Assembly: GCF_042687825.1 (NCBI RefSeq)
Contig: NZ_JBHUQE010000017.1
Span: 8,776 to 72,775 of the forward strand
Direction: 5' to 3'
DNA length: 64,000 bases
Source of the DNA: Sedimentitalea sp042687825
GTDB taxonomy: Bacteria; Pseudomonadota; Alphaproteobacteria; Rhodobacterales; Rhodobacteraceae
Below, one piece after another: positions 11,499-21,077 of the stretch; the stretch's first letter is position 1; the number at the start of each line of letters is the position of its first letter. Made by a program: the position numbers and the translations under genes. The notes below the pieces were generated by a model. It ran no database searches, was not told where the DNA came from, and saw nothing but the letters and a program-made list of their open reading frames with translations.

Positions 11499-11595
11499 TG
11501 ACCGGCCGTTTGATCCCGGCGCCTCTGCGCGCCCGCCTGCGGGCGCATAATCATCGAATGCGCGCATCGCGCGCGCCGCTGAACAGGACAGACCG

Positions 11596-12609
11596 ATGAT
11601 TCCCGGCCCCCGCAACCTGATCACCGACGTTCCCGGCCTGCGGGTCGGCAATGCCCAGGACGCTGCGCTGAAATCCGGCGTCACCGTGCTGACAGGGCAA
11701 CGATCCCTGACCGGGTCCTACTGCGTCACGGGCGGTGCCCCCGGTACCCGCGAGACCGATCTGCTGGAACCCGACAAATCGGTGACGGGGATCGACGCTC
11801 TGGTGCTGTCGGGCGGCTCGACCTACGGACTGGACGCGGCCTCGGGCGTGGTTGCCGGGCTGCGCGATCAGGGCCGCGGCGTGCCCCTGATGCATCTGCG
11901 CATTCCGCTGGTCCCCGCCGCGATCCTGTTCGACCTGCTGAACGGCGGTAACAAGGACTGGCGCGACAACCCCTATCCGGCCCTGGGCCGCGCCGCGCTG
12001 GACAATGCCCGCGCCGATTTCGATCTCGGCAGTGTCGGCGCCGGCACCGGCGCACTGACCGGCATGCAAAAGGGCGGCTTGGGCTCGGCCTCGCTGGTTC
12101 TGGACAGCGGCATCACCGTCGGCGCGCTGATCGCCGCCAACCCGGTCGGCAGCGTCACCACGCCGGGAGGGCGGCATTTCTGGGCCGCACCGTTTGAGAT
12201 CGACGGCGAGTTCGGCGGTCTGGGGCCCGATCCGCGCGCCGGTCTGGGCCGCAGTTTCGAAAGCCGCAAGGCCGGTGCCATGGCGCAATTGGCCAATACC
12301 GCCATCGGCATCGTGGCTACCGATGCCGCCCTGACCAAGGCCCAGGCCAAGCGCATCGCAACCGTGGCCCATGACGGCCTGGCGCGCGCCATCCTGCCGT
12401 CGCACCTGCCAAATGACGGTGATCTGATCTTTGCGGTGTCGACCAACGCGCGTCCGATGCAGATACCCGAGCAGGCGCTGCGCGAGATCGGCCATGCCGG
12501 CGCCCTGTGCATCGCCCGGGCGGTGGCCCGCGCGGTGTATCTGGCGCGGCCGGCCCCGGGCGATCTGTTGCCCTGCTGGTCGGACATGGACTTGCCAGAA
12601 CCGCCCTGA
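11596..12609 (+). CDS. P1 family peptidase (DmpA/S58 type)
   Basis: 337 residues. LSGGSTYGLDAASGV and GSVGAGTGALTGMQKGGLGSAS are the characteristic blocks of the DmpA/L-aminopeptidase fold, which self-cleaves before a nucleophilic Ser/Thr; the region around GTGALTG-KGGLGSAS corresponds to the conserved core. Members are aminopeptidases active on D- or L-amino-terminal peptides or beta-peptides. Substrate here unknown. idi starts 53 bp downstream. Confidence 0.87.
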   Translation: MIPGPRNLITDVPGLRVGNAQDAALKSGVTVLTGQRSLTGSYCVTGGAPGTRETDLLEPDKSVTGIDALVLSGGSTYGLDAASGVVAGLRDQGRGVPLMHLRIPLVPAAILFDLLNGGNKDWRDNPYPALGRAALDNARADFDLGSVGAGTGALTGMQKGGLGSASLVLDSGITVGALIAANPVGSVTTPGGRHFWAAPFEIDGEFGGLGPDPRAGLGRSFESRKAGAMAQLANTAIGIVATDAALTKAQAKRIATVAHDGLARAILPSHLPNDGDLIFAVSTNARPMQIPEQALREIGHAGALCIARAVARAVYLARPAPGDLLPCWSDMDLPEPP

Positions 12610-12662
12610 GCGACTACCTACGCCGCGCGACTCAACCAACCCGAACGGATCGGCAGGCCCTC

Positions 12663-13196
12663 ATGAGCAATCTCATCCCCGCATGGGTCGACGGCGTGTT
12701 GACGCCGGTCGACAAGCTGGCCGCGCATGTGCAGGGGTTGCGGCACCAGGCGGTTTCCGTCTTTGTGGTGCGCGGCGCCGACATCCTGATCCAGCGCCGC
12801 GCCCTCGGGAAATACCACACCCCCGGGCTGTGGGCGAACACCTGCTGTACCCATCCGTTGTGGCAAGAGTCCGCCGACACCTGCGCCCGGCGCCGCCTGC
12901 AACAGGAATTGGGCATCACCGGGCTGACTCCGGAATACCGCCAGCAGATCGAGTACCGCGCCGATGTCGGCGGCGGGCTGACCGAACATGAGGTCGTCGA
13001 GGTGTTTCTGGCCCATGCCCCGGCGGATCTGCACTTGGACTGCGACCCAGACGAGGTGATGGACACCCGCTGGATCAACTATGCGGATCTGCAGGCCGAG
13101 GTGGCCGGCGCGCCCGAACGGTTCACCCCCTGGCTGAAAATTTATCTGCGCGAGCACGCCGAAACCATCCTGGGAGCGGATATGCTGCAGTCGTGA
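12663..13196 (+). CDS. idi: Isopentenyl-diphosphate delta-isomerase, type I
   Basis: 177 residues. Nudix fold with catalytic Cys in WANTCCTHP and the Nudix-like RRLQQELGI and ITGL region; EYRADVGGGLTEHEVVEVF carries the catalytic/metal Glu residues. It interconverts IPP and DMAPP. No carotenoid or other isoprenoid genes adjoin it in this window. Confidence 0.94.
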   Translation: MSNLIPAWVDGVLTPVDKLAAHVQGLRHQAVSVFVVRGADILIQRRALGKYHTPGLWANTCCTHPLWQESADTCARRRLQQELGITGLTPEYRQQIEYRADVGGGLTEHEVVEVFLAHAPADLHLDCDPDEVMDTRWINYADLQAEVAGAPERFTPWLKIYLREHAETILGADMLQS

Positions 13197-13265
13197 CAGG
13201 GCGGGGACTTGTGCCCGCCCGGTTCCGTTGGTTTTCTTGCGGCAGCGCAGAACAGGGATCGACTT

Positions 13266-14522
13266 ATGACCGTATTGATTGCCGGCGGCGGCATAGCCGG
13301 GCTGACGCTGGGGCTGACGCTGCACCAGATCGGTGTGCCGTTTCGCATCTTTGAGGCCACGCGCGACATCCGCCCGCTGGGCGTGGGAATCAACCTGCAG
13401 CCCAACGCGGTGCGCGAATTGTTCGATCTCGGGCTGGCCGAAGGTCTGGACCGGATCGGCGTCCGGACCCGGCAATACGGGTTCTACTCGAAGCTCGGCC
13501 GGCGCATCTGGGAAGAACCCCGCGGCACCTGGGCCGGCTACAACTGGCCACAATACTCCGTGCATCGCGGCCATCTGCAGGTGCTGTTGCACGAAACGCT
13601 GATCGCACGGGCTGGCCCCGATTGCCTGCGCACGGGCCAGCGCGCCACCGGATTTGAAACCGCGCCGGAGCGCGCAACGCTGCGGTTGCCGGGCGGTGCG
13701 GCAGAACAGGGCAAACTGGTGATCGCCGCCGATGGCATCCATTCGACCCTGCGCGCCCAGATGGAACCGGACGAAGGCCCGCCGATCTGGAACGGTCGGG
13801 TGCTGTGGCGCGCCACCACGCAGGCACCGGCATTCTTTGGCGGCGGCGCGATGGCGATGATCGGCCATGACGCTCTGCGACTGGTGGCCTATCCGATCTC
13901 GGACCCCGATCCGCAGACCGGGCTGGCGACGATCAACTGGATCGCCGAAAAGCGCTTTGATCCGGACATCGGCTGGCGGCGCGAAGACTGGAACCGGGCC
14001 GCCGATATCGACGATTTCCTGCCGGATTTCCTGGACTGGCGGTTCGACTGGATCGACGTGCCGGCCCTGATACGCGGCGCCGCAGAAGTGTTCGAATACC
14101 CGATGGTCGACCGCGATCCGCTGCCGCAATGGACCCGGGGCCGGGTCACGCTGATGGGGGACGCCGCACACCCGACCTATCCGGTCGGCTCGAACGGGGC
14201 CAGCCAGGCGATTGTCGACGCCCGGATCATCGGCGCCGAACTGCGGCGCCATGGCCTGACTCCGGCCGCCCTGAACGCCTATGAGGACCGGGTGCGCCCG
14301 GTGACCACCGCCGTCGGCCGGGCCAATCGGGGCAACGGACCGGACGCCATCCTGCAGCGCGTCGAGGATCTGTGCGGCGGTGATTTCCGGGACATCGACG
14401 ACATCATTCCGCATGCCGAGCTGGCCGCGCATGCGGAGAAATACAAATCGCTGGCGGGGTTTTCGATCGACGCGCTGAATGCCAGCCCGCCGATCATCGC
14501 GCCGGGGCCGGACAACGGCTGA
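13266..14522 (+). CDS. FAD-dependent monooxygenase
   Basis: 418 residues. FAD-binding GGGIAGLTLG (Rossmann GxGxxG) near the N-terminus and the second FAD motif GDAAHPTYPVGSNGASQ (GD motif). Closest in layout to PhzS/salicylate-hydroxylase-type flavoprotein hydroxylases of aromatic compounds. The substrate cannot be stated. Start at 13266 places the GxGxxG at residues 7-16. Convergent with glpK. Confidence 0.85.
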   Translation: MTVLIAGGGIAGLTLGLTLHQIGVPFRIFEATRDIRPLGVGINLQPNAVRELFDLGLAEGLDRIGVRTRQYGFYSKLGRRIWEEPRGTWAGYNWPQYSVHRGHLQVLLHETLIARAGPDCLRTGQRATGFETAPERATLRLPGGAAEQGKLVIAADGIHSTLRAQMEPDEGPPIWNGRVLWRATTQAPAFFGGGAMAMIGHDALRLVAYPISDPDPQTGLATINWIAEKRFDPDIGWRREDWNRAADIDDFLPDFLDWRFDWIDVPALIRGAAEVFEYPMVDRDPLPQWTRGRVTLMGDAAHPTYPVGSNGASQAIVDARIIGAELRRHGLTPAALNAYEDRVRPVTTAVGRANRGNGPDAILQRVEDLCGGDFRDIDDIIPHAELAAHAEKYKSLAGFSIDALNASPPIIAPGPDNG

Positions 14523-14540
14523 GACCGCCGCGCGGCGGCG

Positions 14541-16022
14541 TCAGACGACCTGCATCGCCGCCGCCACCGCCTGCCGCCAGCGCGCGTAACGCGCGTCGCG
14601 CGTCGCCTCGGACAAAGCCGGTTCAAACCGCCGGTCCAATGCCCATGTCGCGGCGAACCCGGCCTGATCCGGATAGGCCCCGGCGCGCATCCCGGCCAGC
14701 CAGGCCACCCCCAGCGCCGTGGTTTCCTGCATCACCGGACGGTCCACCGGTGCACCCAGCAGATCCGCCAGGCTCTGCATGGTCCAGTTGCTGGCGCTCA
14801 TGCCGCCATCGACTCGCAGTACGGTGTCGGCATCTGTCTGCCAATCCGCGCGCATCGCCCGATAGAGATCGCGGGTCTGAAAGGCGACGCTTTCCAGCGC
14901 TGCGCGGGCGAACTCGGCCGGGCCGGAATTGCGGGTCAGCCCAAAGACCGCGCCGCGGCAGTCAGGTGCCCAATAGGGTGCCCCCAGCCCGGTAAAGGCC
15001 GGAACGATCACCAGATCCTGCGCCGGGTCGGCCTGCCGCGCCAGCGCCCCGCTCTGATCGGCCCGTTCGATGAGGCCCAGCCCGTCGCGCAGCCATTGCA
15101 CCACCGCGCCGGCGATAAAGATCGAACCCTCCAGCGCATAGCTGCGCTGTCCGTCCAGTTGATAGGCAATCGTGGTCAGCATCCGGTTTTCCGACATGAC
15201 CGGGCTGTCCCCGGTGTTGAGCAGGGCAAAACAGCCGGTGCCATAGGTCGATTTCATCATCCCCGGTGCAAAACAGGCCTGTCCGATCGTCGCCGCCTGC
15301 TGGTCGCCGGCAACCCCCAGAATGGCCACCTGCCCCCCCGCCAGGTCGGCGTGGCCGAAATCGGCCGCACAGTCGCGCACCTCGGGCAGCATCGCCATGG
15401 GGATGTCCAGCAGATCGCAGATATTCGCGCTCCAGCCCCCCTTGTGAATGTCAAACAGCAGCGTGCGCGCCGCGTTGGTGGCGTCGGTGGCATGCACCCG
15501 CCCGCCGGTCAGGCGCCAGATCAGGAATGTGTCGATGGTGCCGAACAGCAGCTCGCCGCGCGCCGCCCGTTCGCGCGCGCCCTCGACATGGTCCAGCAGC
15601 CATTTCAGCTTGGTGCCCGAGAAATACGGGTCCAGCAACAACCCGGTCGCCGCACTGACCGCCGGCTCGTGCCCCTGGCTTTTCAACAGCGTACAGATTT
15701 CAGCGGTGCGCCGGTCCTGCCAGACGATGGCGTTGTGGATCGGCTGGCCGGTAGCGCGATCCCAGACCACCGTCGTTTCGCGCTGGTTGGTGATGCCGAT
15801 ACCGGCCAGATCGTCCGCTGCCACGTCGCAATCGCCCAGCACCTGACGGCAGACGGCAAGCGTGCTCTGCCAGATTTCTTCAGGGTCGTGTTCGACCCAA
15901 CCCGCCTTGGGAAAGTGCTGGCGGAACTCCTGTTGCGCCACCCCGACCTTTTGCATCGCCCCGTCAAACAGGATCGCCCGTGTCGAGGTCGTTCCCTGAT
16001 CTATAGCCAGAACATGCACCAT
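14541..16022 (-). CDS. glpK: Glycerol kinase
   Basis: 493 residues starting MVHVLAIDQGTTSTRAILFD, the FGGY-kinase phosphate-binding motif. WVEHDPEEIW, TNQRETTVVWDRATG and FTGLGAPYW are GlpK hallmarks. It phosphorylates glycerol to glycerol 3-phosphate. ATG at 16022 is preceded by GGGGAGG, which rules out the longer frame. No glpD or glpF adjoins it here. Confidence 0.96.
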   Translation of the reverse strand: MVHVLAIDQGTTSTRAILFDGAMQKVGVAQQEFRQHFPKAGWVEHDPEEIWQSTLAVCRQVLGDCDVAADDLAGIGITNQRETTVVWDRATGQPIHNAIVWQDRRTAEICTLLKSQGHEPAVSAATGLLLDPYFSGTKLKWLLDHVEGARERAARGELLFGTIDTFLIWRLTGGRVHATDATNAARTLLFDIHKGGWSANICDLLDIPMAMLPEVRDCAADFGHADLAGGQVAILGVAGDQQAATIGQACFAPGMMKSTYGTGCFALLNTGDSPVMSENRMLTTIAYQLDGQRSYALEGSIFIAGAVVQWLRDGLGLIERADQSGALARQADPAQDLVIVPAFTGLGAPYWAPDCRGAVFGLTRNSGPAEFARAALESVAFQTRDLYRAMRADWQTDADTVLRVDGGMSASNWTMQSLADLLGAPVDRPVMQETTALGVAWLAGMRAGAYPDQAGFAATWALDRRFEPALSEATRDARYARWRQAVAAAMQVV

Positions 16023-16199
16023 GCGCGATCCTCCCCTGATCTGAACCTGCTTCTTGTCTAAACCGCCCGGGCCGATGCAGGCCAGTCCGGAACCGCACCG
16101 CATCGGGCAATAGACGCTTGTATATCCAAGCTTCTCGGCCAAGACTGGCGCGCGAATGTGCCGGAAAACGGCGCACGATGACCGACAGGGAGATTGCCA

Positions 16200-17681
16200 A
16201 TGACTCGTTTCACCACGCTGGCTTTTGCCAGTGCCATGGCCGTTGCGGCCGGTTTAGGCGCCGCCAGGGCGCAAACGGACATCACGGTCGCGCTGCAGCT
16301 TGAGCCACCGCATCTGGACCCGACCAGTGCCGCCGCCGCGGCCATCGACGAGGTCGTCTACTCCAACATATTCGAGGGCCTGACGCGGTTCATGGGCGAT
16401 GGCTCGGTGGTTCCGGGACTGGCGGAAAGCTGGGAAATCTCCGACGACGGCCTGGTCTATACCTTCAAGCTTCGCAGCGGCGTCACCTTTCACGACGGCA
16501 CCACGATGGATGCTGAGGATGTGAAATTCAGCCTGGAGCGCGCCCGCGCCGAGGACAGCGTAAACGCACAAAAAGCGCTGTTTGCCGGCATCACCGATGT
16601 CACGGTCGTGGACCCGCTGACGGTAAAGATCACCCTTGGCGAACCCAACGGGTTGTTCCTGTTCAACATGGCCTGGGGTGATGCCGTTATCGTCGCCCCC
16701 GAAAGCATCGACTCGATAAAGACCACCCCCGTCGGCACTGGCGCGTTCAAATTCGCGAACTGGGTGCAGGGCGACAGGATCGAGATCGAACGGAACCCCG
16801 ACTACTGGGGCACGCCGGCCAAACTGGACAAGGCCACGTTCAAGTACATCTCCGATCCCACCGCCGCCTTTGCCGCGGTGATGGCCGAGGACGTGGACGT
16901 CTTCTTCAGATTTCCCGCTTCCGAGAACCTGCCGCAATTCGAGGCCGACCCGCGGTTTCAGGTGCTGGTCGGCAGCACCGAGGGCGAAACCATCCTGTCC
17001 ATCAACAACAAGCGGCCGCCCTTTGACGATGTCCGCGTCCGTCAAGCCGTCGCCCACGCCATCGACCGGCAGTCTGTCATCGATGGCGCGATGTTCGGAT
17101 ACGGCACACCGATCGGCACCCATTTCGCGCCACACCATCCGGCCTATGTCGATCTGACCGGCGACTCCGCGCATGACCCGGAAAAGGCCAAGGCGCTGCT
17201 GGCCGAAGCCGGGCTGGCCGAGGGGTTTGACACCACGCTGCACCTGCCGCCCCCGTCCTACGCGCGGCGCGGCGGCGAGATCATCGCAGCCCAGTTGGCC
17301 GCCGTCGGCATCAAGGCCGAAATCGTCAATGTCGAATGGGCACAATGGCTGGAAACCGTGTTTCGCGGCAAGGACTTTGGCCTGAGCATCGTCAGCCACA
17401 CGGAACCCATGGATATCGGCATCTATGCCCGCCCGGAATACTACTTTCAGTATGACAGCCCGGCGTTTCAGGACCTGATGGCGGAATTGAACCGCACCTC
17501 TGATCCGGAGAGACGCCGCGAATTGCTGCATCAGGCGCAGACCATGATTTCGCGGGACTATGTCAACGGCTTCCTGTTCCAACTGGCCAATCCGATCGTT
17601 GCCAAGGCCGGCATCCAGGGATTGTGGACCAACGCCCCGACCCAGGCGACCGATCTGACCGCGGTCAGCTGGGCAGAATAA
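16200..17681 (+). CDS. ABC transporter substrate-binding protein, family 5 (peptide/nickel type)
   Basis: 493 residues with a signal peptide ending near AARA-QTD. LEPPHLDPTSAAAAA near the N-terminus, NIFEGLTRF, LAESWEISDDGLVYTFKLR and HDGTTMDAEDV are family 5 SBP hallmarks. AGGGAG eight bases before ATG 16200 sets the start. It delivers a ligand to the DppBC-type permeases at 19312-21077. A GC-rich hairpin follows directly, which may raise its mRNA level over the downstream genes. Because a tannase-family gene and an ALDH share the cluster, the ligand may be an aromatic ester or oligomer rather than a peptide (inference). Confidence 0.93.
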   Translation: MTRFTTLAFASAMAVAAGLGAARAQTDITVALQLEPPHLDPTSAAAAAIDEVVYSNIFEGLTRFMGDGSVVPGLAESWEISDDGLVYTFKLRSGVTFHDGTTMDAEDVKFSLERARAEDSVNAQKALFAGITDVTVVDPLTVKITLGEPNGLFLFNMAWGDAVIVAPESIDSIKTTPVGTGAFKFANWVQGDRIEIERNPDYWGTPAKLDKATFKYISDPTAAFAAVMAEDVDVFFRFPASENLPQFEADPRFQVLVGSTEGETILSINNKRPPFDDVRVRQAVAHAIDRQSVIDGAMFGYGTPIGTHFAPHHPAYVDLTGDSAHDPEKAKALLAEAGLAEGFDTTLHLPPPSYARRGGEIIAAQLAAVGIKAEIVNVEWAQWLETVFRGKDFGLSIVSHTEPMDIGIYARPEYYFQYDSPAFQDLMAELNRTSDPERRRELLHQAQTMISRDYVNGFLFQLANPIVAKAGIQGLWTNAPTQATDLTAVSWAE

Positions 17682-17688
17682 ATGCCAT

Positions 17689-17716
17689 CGCCCGGCGGGG
17701 TCTGATCTGCCGGGCG
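17689..17716 (+). terminator. GC-rich hairpin after the binding-protein gene
   Basis: CGCCCGGC (17689-17696) pairs with GCCGGGCG (17709-17716), loop 12 nt, followed only by GTTGTGTT, so termination is probably partial. Such intercistronic stem-loops often stabilise binding-protein mRNA. Confidence 0.5.
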
Positions 17717-17798
17717 GTTGTGTTCAAACCGACATACTTTTGCGCCAGCCTGAAGGCGCGATCGAGTTTCAAAGCATTGCGTAAAAAGGGAGAAACAC

Positions 17799-19229
17799 GT
17801 GAGAAAGACAATGATATCCACCGCCGCCCTGCTGATTGCGGCAGGCACGGCCAGCGCGCGCGAGGCCGCCGAGTGCGAGGCACTGCACAATACAGCGCTG
17901 GACGGTGGCTTTGTCACCTCGGCCAAGGTGGTTCCGGCCGATGACACCCTGCCCGCCTATTGCCAGGTCCGCGCCACCGCCCTGCCGGCGATCTCCATCG
18001 AGGTTCGCCTGCCGATGGAGGACTGGAACGGCAAGTATTATCAATCCGGCTGCGGCGGGTTCTGCGGCGTTCTGGGCCGGGCCGATGCGGGGCCGGGCTG
18101 GATCAACGCAATGCGCCCGGGCCTGCAGCGCGGCTATGCCACCGCGACCTCGGACAGTGGCCATCATGGCCTGTCGGTGGTCGATGCCGCCTGGGCCGAG
18201 GACAACCCGCATGCCGAACGCGACTGGGGCTGGCGCTCGATCGGCGAGACCCATCGCGTGGCGCAGGCGATGATCGGGGCGTTTTACGGCGGCGGCTCTG
18301 AACAGGCGATCTTTCAGGGCTGTTCGACCGGCGGGCGCATGGCGCATGTGGCGGCCCTGCGTTATCCCGAGATGTTCAACGGCATCATTTCCGGCGCCCC
18401 GGCGATGGCTTATCCCGGTCTGGTCGCGACCAAGATGAGCTGGCTGATGCAGGCCAATACCGACGAGACCGGCGCCTGGATCCTGAAACCCGGCAAGGAC
18501 AAGCTGATCGGCGATGCGGTCATGGCCGCCTGTGACGGCATCGACGGCAGCGAGGACGGGCTGATCGCCGACCCGCGCCAGTGCCAGGCCGACCTGTCGG
18601 CCCTGCAATGCGAACAGGGCTCCGAGGGAGCCGAATGCCTGACCGAGGCCGAATTGCAGGTGATCGAGAAATGGCGGCAGGGGCCGCGCAACAGCGCCGG
18701 CGAACAGCTGTATCCCGGCGGCGTGCCCGCCGGGTCCGAACCGTTCTGGTGGCTGTGGCTGACCGGCAATGAAAAGGGCGCCGGCCGGCTGGTCAACGCC
18801 TTTACCACGGGCTTTACCGGTTACATGGCCTTTGAGGACGATCCCGGCACCGCCTGGTCGCCCGCCGATTTCGATTTTGACGCCGATCCGCAGCGCATGG
18901 CGCGGGCGGCCCAGGCCTATAACGGCGACGATCCCGACATTTCAGCCTTTCGCGCCGCCGGCGGCAAGATGATCGTCTGGCATGGCTGGGCCGACGCGAT
19001 CGTGACACCCTTCAAGACCGTACAATGGTATGAGCAGGCCGCCGAGATCGCCGGGGGCGAAGAGGCGCTGAAGGAGAATGTCGCGCTGTTCATGATCCCG
19101 GGGCTGGACCATTGCGGCATCCTGCCCGGACCGGGCGGTATCTCGCAGGCGGCGCTGGATCCGCTGACTCCGCTCGAAGCCTGGCTGAACGACGGCACGC
19201 GCCCGGCGACGATCCGCGCCGAGCAATAG
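17799..19229 (+). CDS. Tannase/feruloyl esterase family alpha/beta hydrolase
   Basis: 476 residues with a signal peptide (cleaved near TASA). The CS-D-HC arrangement typical of tannases is present: Ser in GCSTGGR with the preceding Cys, Asp in HGWADAIV, His in GLDHCGI with the following Cys. Starts at GTG 17799 behind AAAAAGGGAG (an ATG at 17811 is less well placed). Predicted periplasmic or secreted hydrolase of aromatic esters such as gallates, hydroxycinnamates or related plant/plastic-derived esters; exact substrate unknown. It lies inside the ABC-transporter cluster. Confidence 0.88.
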   Translation: MRKTMISTAALLIAAGTASAREAAECEALHNTALDGGFVTSAKVVPADDTLPAYCQVRATALPAISIEVRLPMEDWNGKYYQSGCGGFCGVLGRADAGPGWINAMRPGLQRGYATATSDSGHHGLSVVDAAWAEDNPHAERDWGWRSIGETHRVAQAMIGAFYGGGSEQAIFQGCSTGGRMAHVAALRYPEMFNGIISGAPAMAYPGLVATKMSWLMQANTDETGAWILKPGKDKLIGDAVMAACDGIDGSEDGLIADPRQCQADLSALQCEQGSEGAECLTEAELQVIEKWRQGPRNSAGEQLYPGGVPAGSEPFWWLWLTGNEKGAGRLVNAFTTGFTGYMAFEDDPGTAWSPADFDFDADPQRMARAAQAYNGDDPDISAFRAAGGKMIVWHGWADAIVTPFKTVQWYEQAAEIAGGEEALKENVALFMIPGLDHCGILPGPGGISQAALDPLTPLEAWLNDGTRPATIRAEQ

Positions 19230-19239
19230 CACGACGACC

Positions 19240-19267
19240 GGGGCGTCCGCCCACAGGGCGCCCCTTT
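19240..19267 (+). terminator. Weak terminator-like hairpin after the tannase-family gene
   Basis: GGGGCG (19240-19245) pairs with CGCCCC (19259-19264) followed by TTT. Weak stem and short U-run; partial termination at most. Confidence 0.4.
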
Positions 19268-19311
19268 ACCGGTTTGCACGCTGGACCCGCCCTGCCCCAG
19301 CCCCTAACGTG

Positions 19312-20265
19312 ATGGGGATGCTGCGCTATTCGCTCAAACGCCTGCTCTCGCTGCTGATCAGCCTGGCCGTTGCCTCGCTGGTCATCTTTGTCGTGATCGA
19401 GGTGGCCCCCGGCGATCCCGCCAGTTTCATGCTGGGCATCAATGCACAACCCGATACCGTCGCTGCCCTGCGCGCCGAACTGGGTCTGGACGTGCCGAAA
19501 TGGCAGCGCTACGGGGATTGGGTTGGCGGCATGCTGACCGGCGATTTCGGCACCTCTTATACCTATCGCACCCCCGTCGCCGAGATGATCGGCGACCGAT
19601 TGTGGGTGTCGCTGCCGCTGGCGCTGTATGCGCTGACCCTGTCGACCCTCATGGCCTTTCCCGCCGGCATCTATGCCGCCGCGCGCCGTGGCCGCCCCGG
19701 CGACGTCGCGGTGATGGGCGCCACGCAACTGGGCATCGCCATCCCGAATTTCTGGTTTGCGATGATCCTGGTGCTGATCTTTGCCATCAATCTGCGCTGG
19801 TTCAGCGCCGGCGGCTTTGCCGGCTGGCAGGACGGGCTGTGGGCCGGGATGCGTTCGCTGACCCTGCCGGCCATCGCCCTGGCGCTGCCGCAGGCGGCGA
19901 TCCTGGCGCGGGTCATGCGCTCGTCGCTGCTGGATGTGCTGGGCGAGGACTACATGCGCACCGCCCGCGCCAAGGGGCTGAGCCGGCGCCAGGCATTGTG
20001 GCGGCACGGGGTGCGCAATGCGTTGATCCCGGTGCTGACCATTATCGGGCTGCAATTCTCGTTCCTGCTGGCCGGGTCGATCATTATCGAGCAGGTGTTC
20101 TATCTGCCGGGGCTGGGCCGGCTGGTGTTCCAGTCGATCAGTTCGCGCGATCTGATCGTGGTGGAAAGCGTGGTGATGCTGCTGGTCTTCTCGGTGATCC
20201 TGGTGAATTTCCTGGTCGACCTGGCCTATGCGCTGGTCGATCCCCGCCTTCGGAGCCGGACATGA
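19312..20265 (+). CDS. ABC transporter permease, DppB type
   Basis: About 317 residues, six membrane helices. LGLDVPKWQRYGDWVGGMLTGDFG and the EAA-loop ARAKGLSRRQALWRHGVRNA are typical of DppB/OppB. Start among GTG 19309, ATG 19312 and ATG 19318 is uncertain. The stop overlaps the next permease start by 4 bp (ATGA). Confidence 0.93.
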   Translation: MGMLRYSLKRLLSLLISLAVASLVIFVVIEVAPGDPASFMLGINAQPDTVAALRAELGLDVPKWQRYGDWVGGMLTGDFGTSYTYRTPVAEMIGDRLWVSLPLALYALTLSTLMAFPAGIYAAARRGRPGDVAVMGATQLGIAIPNFWFAMILVLIFAINLRWFSAGGFAGWQDGLWAGMRSLTLPAIALALPQAAILARVMRSSLLDVLGEDYMRTARAKGLSRRQALWRHGVRNALIPVLTIIGLQFSFLLAGSIIIEQVFYLPGLGRLVFQSISSRDLIVVESVVMLLVFSVILVNFLVDLAYALVDPRLRSRT

Positions 20266-21077
20266 ACCGCAACCTGCTGATCGGTGGCCTGCTGTCCTCG
20301 CTGGTGGTGGTGGCGGCGCTGCTGTCCTTTGTCTGGACCCCCTATGACCATGCCGCCCTGGACATCCCGGCCAAGCTGCGCCCGCCGGACCGGGCGCATT
20401 GGTTCGGCACCGACCATTTCGGCCGCGACATCCTGAGCATGATCATGGTCGGTGCGCGCACCTCGATCGCGGTGGCGCTGGTGGCCGTGGGCATCGGCAT
20501 GGCGCTGGGAGTGCCGCTGGGTCTGACGGCCGCGGCGCGCAAAGGATCCTGGCTGGACGAGTTGATCATGCGCGGCAACGATCTGATCTTTGCTTTTCCC
20601 AGCCTGGTCATCGCCATCCTGATCACCGCCGTGTTCGGCGCCGGCGCGGTCAACGCGATCATCGCCATCGGCATTTTCAACATCCCGGTCTTTGCCCGTA
20701 TCACCCGCGGCGGGGCGCTGTCCCTGTGGCAGCGCGATTTCGTCCTGGCCGCGCGGGTCGCCGGCAAATCCGGCGCCCGCATCTCGGTCGAGCATATCCT
20801 GCCCAATGTCGCCAACCTGCTGATCGTGCAAAGCACCATCCAGTTCAGCCTGGGCATTCTCGCCGAGGCCGGTCTGTCCTATGTCGGGCTGGGGGCGCAG
20901 CCGCCGGTGCCCAGCTGGGGCCGGATGCTGGCCGATGCCCAGACCATGGTCAGCTTTGCACCGCATCTGGCGCTGATTCCGGGCCTCGCGATCATCCTGA
21001 CGGTGCTGGGCCTGAACCTGATGGGCGACGGTCTGCGCGACCATCTGGACCCGCGGCTGCGGGTCAGCCGCTCATGA
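20262..21077 (+). CDS. ABC transporter permease, DppC type
   Basis: 271 residues. HWFGTDHFGRDILSMIMVGAR is the DppC hallmark (HxLGTDxxGRDxxSR) and the EAA loop is AARVAGKSGARISVEHILPN. Inner-membrane partner of the preceding permease. Overlaps both neighbours by 4 bp. Confidence 0.93.
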   Translation: MNRNLLIGGLLSSLVVVAALLSFVWTPYDHAALDIPAKLRPPDRAHWFGTDHFGRDILSMIMVGARTSIAVALVAVGIGMALGVPLGLTAAARKGSWLDELIMRGNDLIFAFPSLVIAILITAVFGAGAVNAIIAIGIFNIPVFARITRGGALSLWQRDFVLAARVAGKSGARISVEHILPNVANLLIVQSTIQFSLGILAEAGLSYVGLGAQPPVPSWGRMLADAQTMVSFAPHLALIPGLAIILTVLGLNLMGDGLRDHLDPRLRVSRS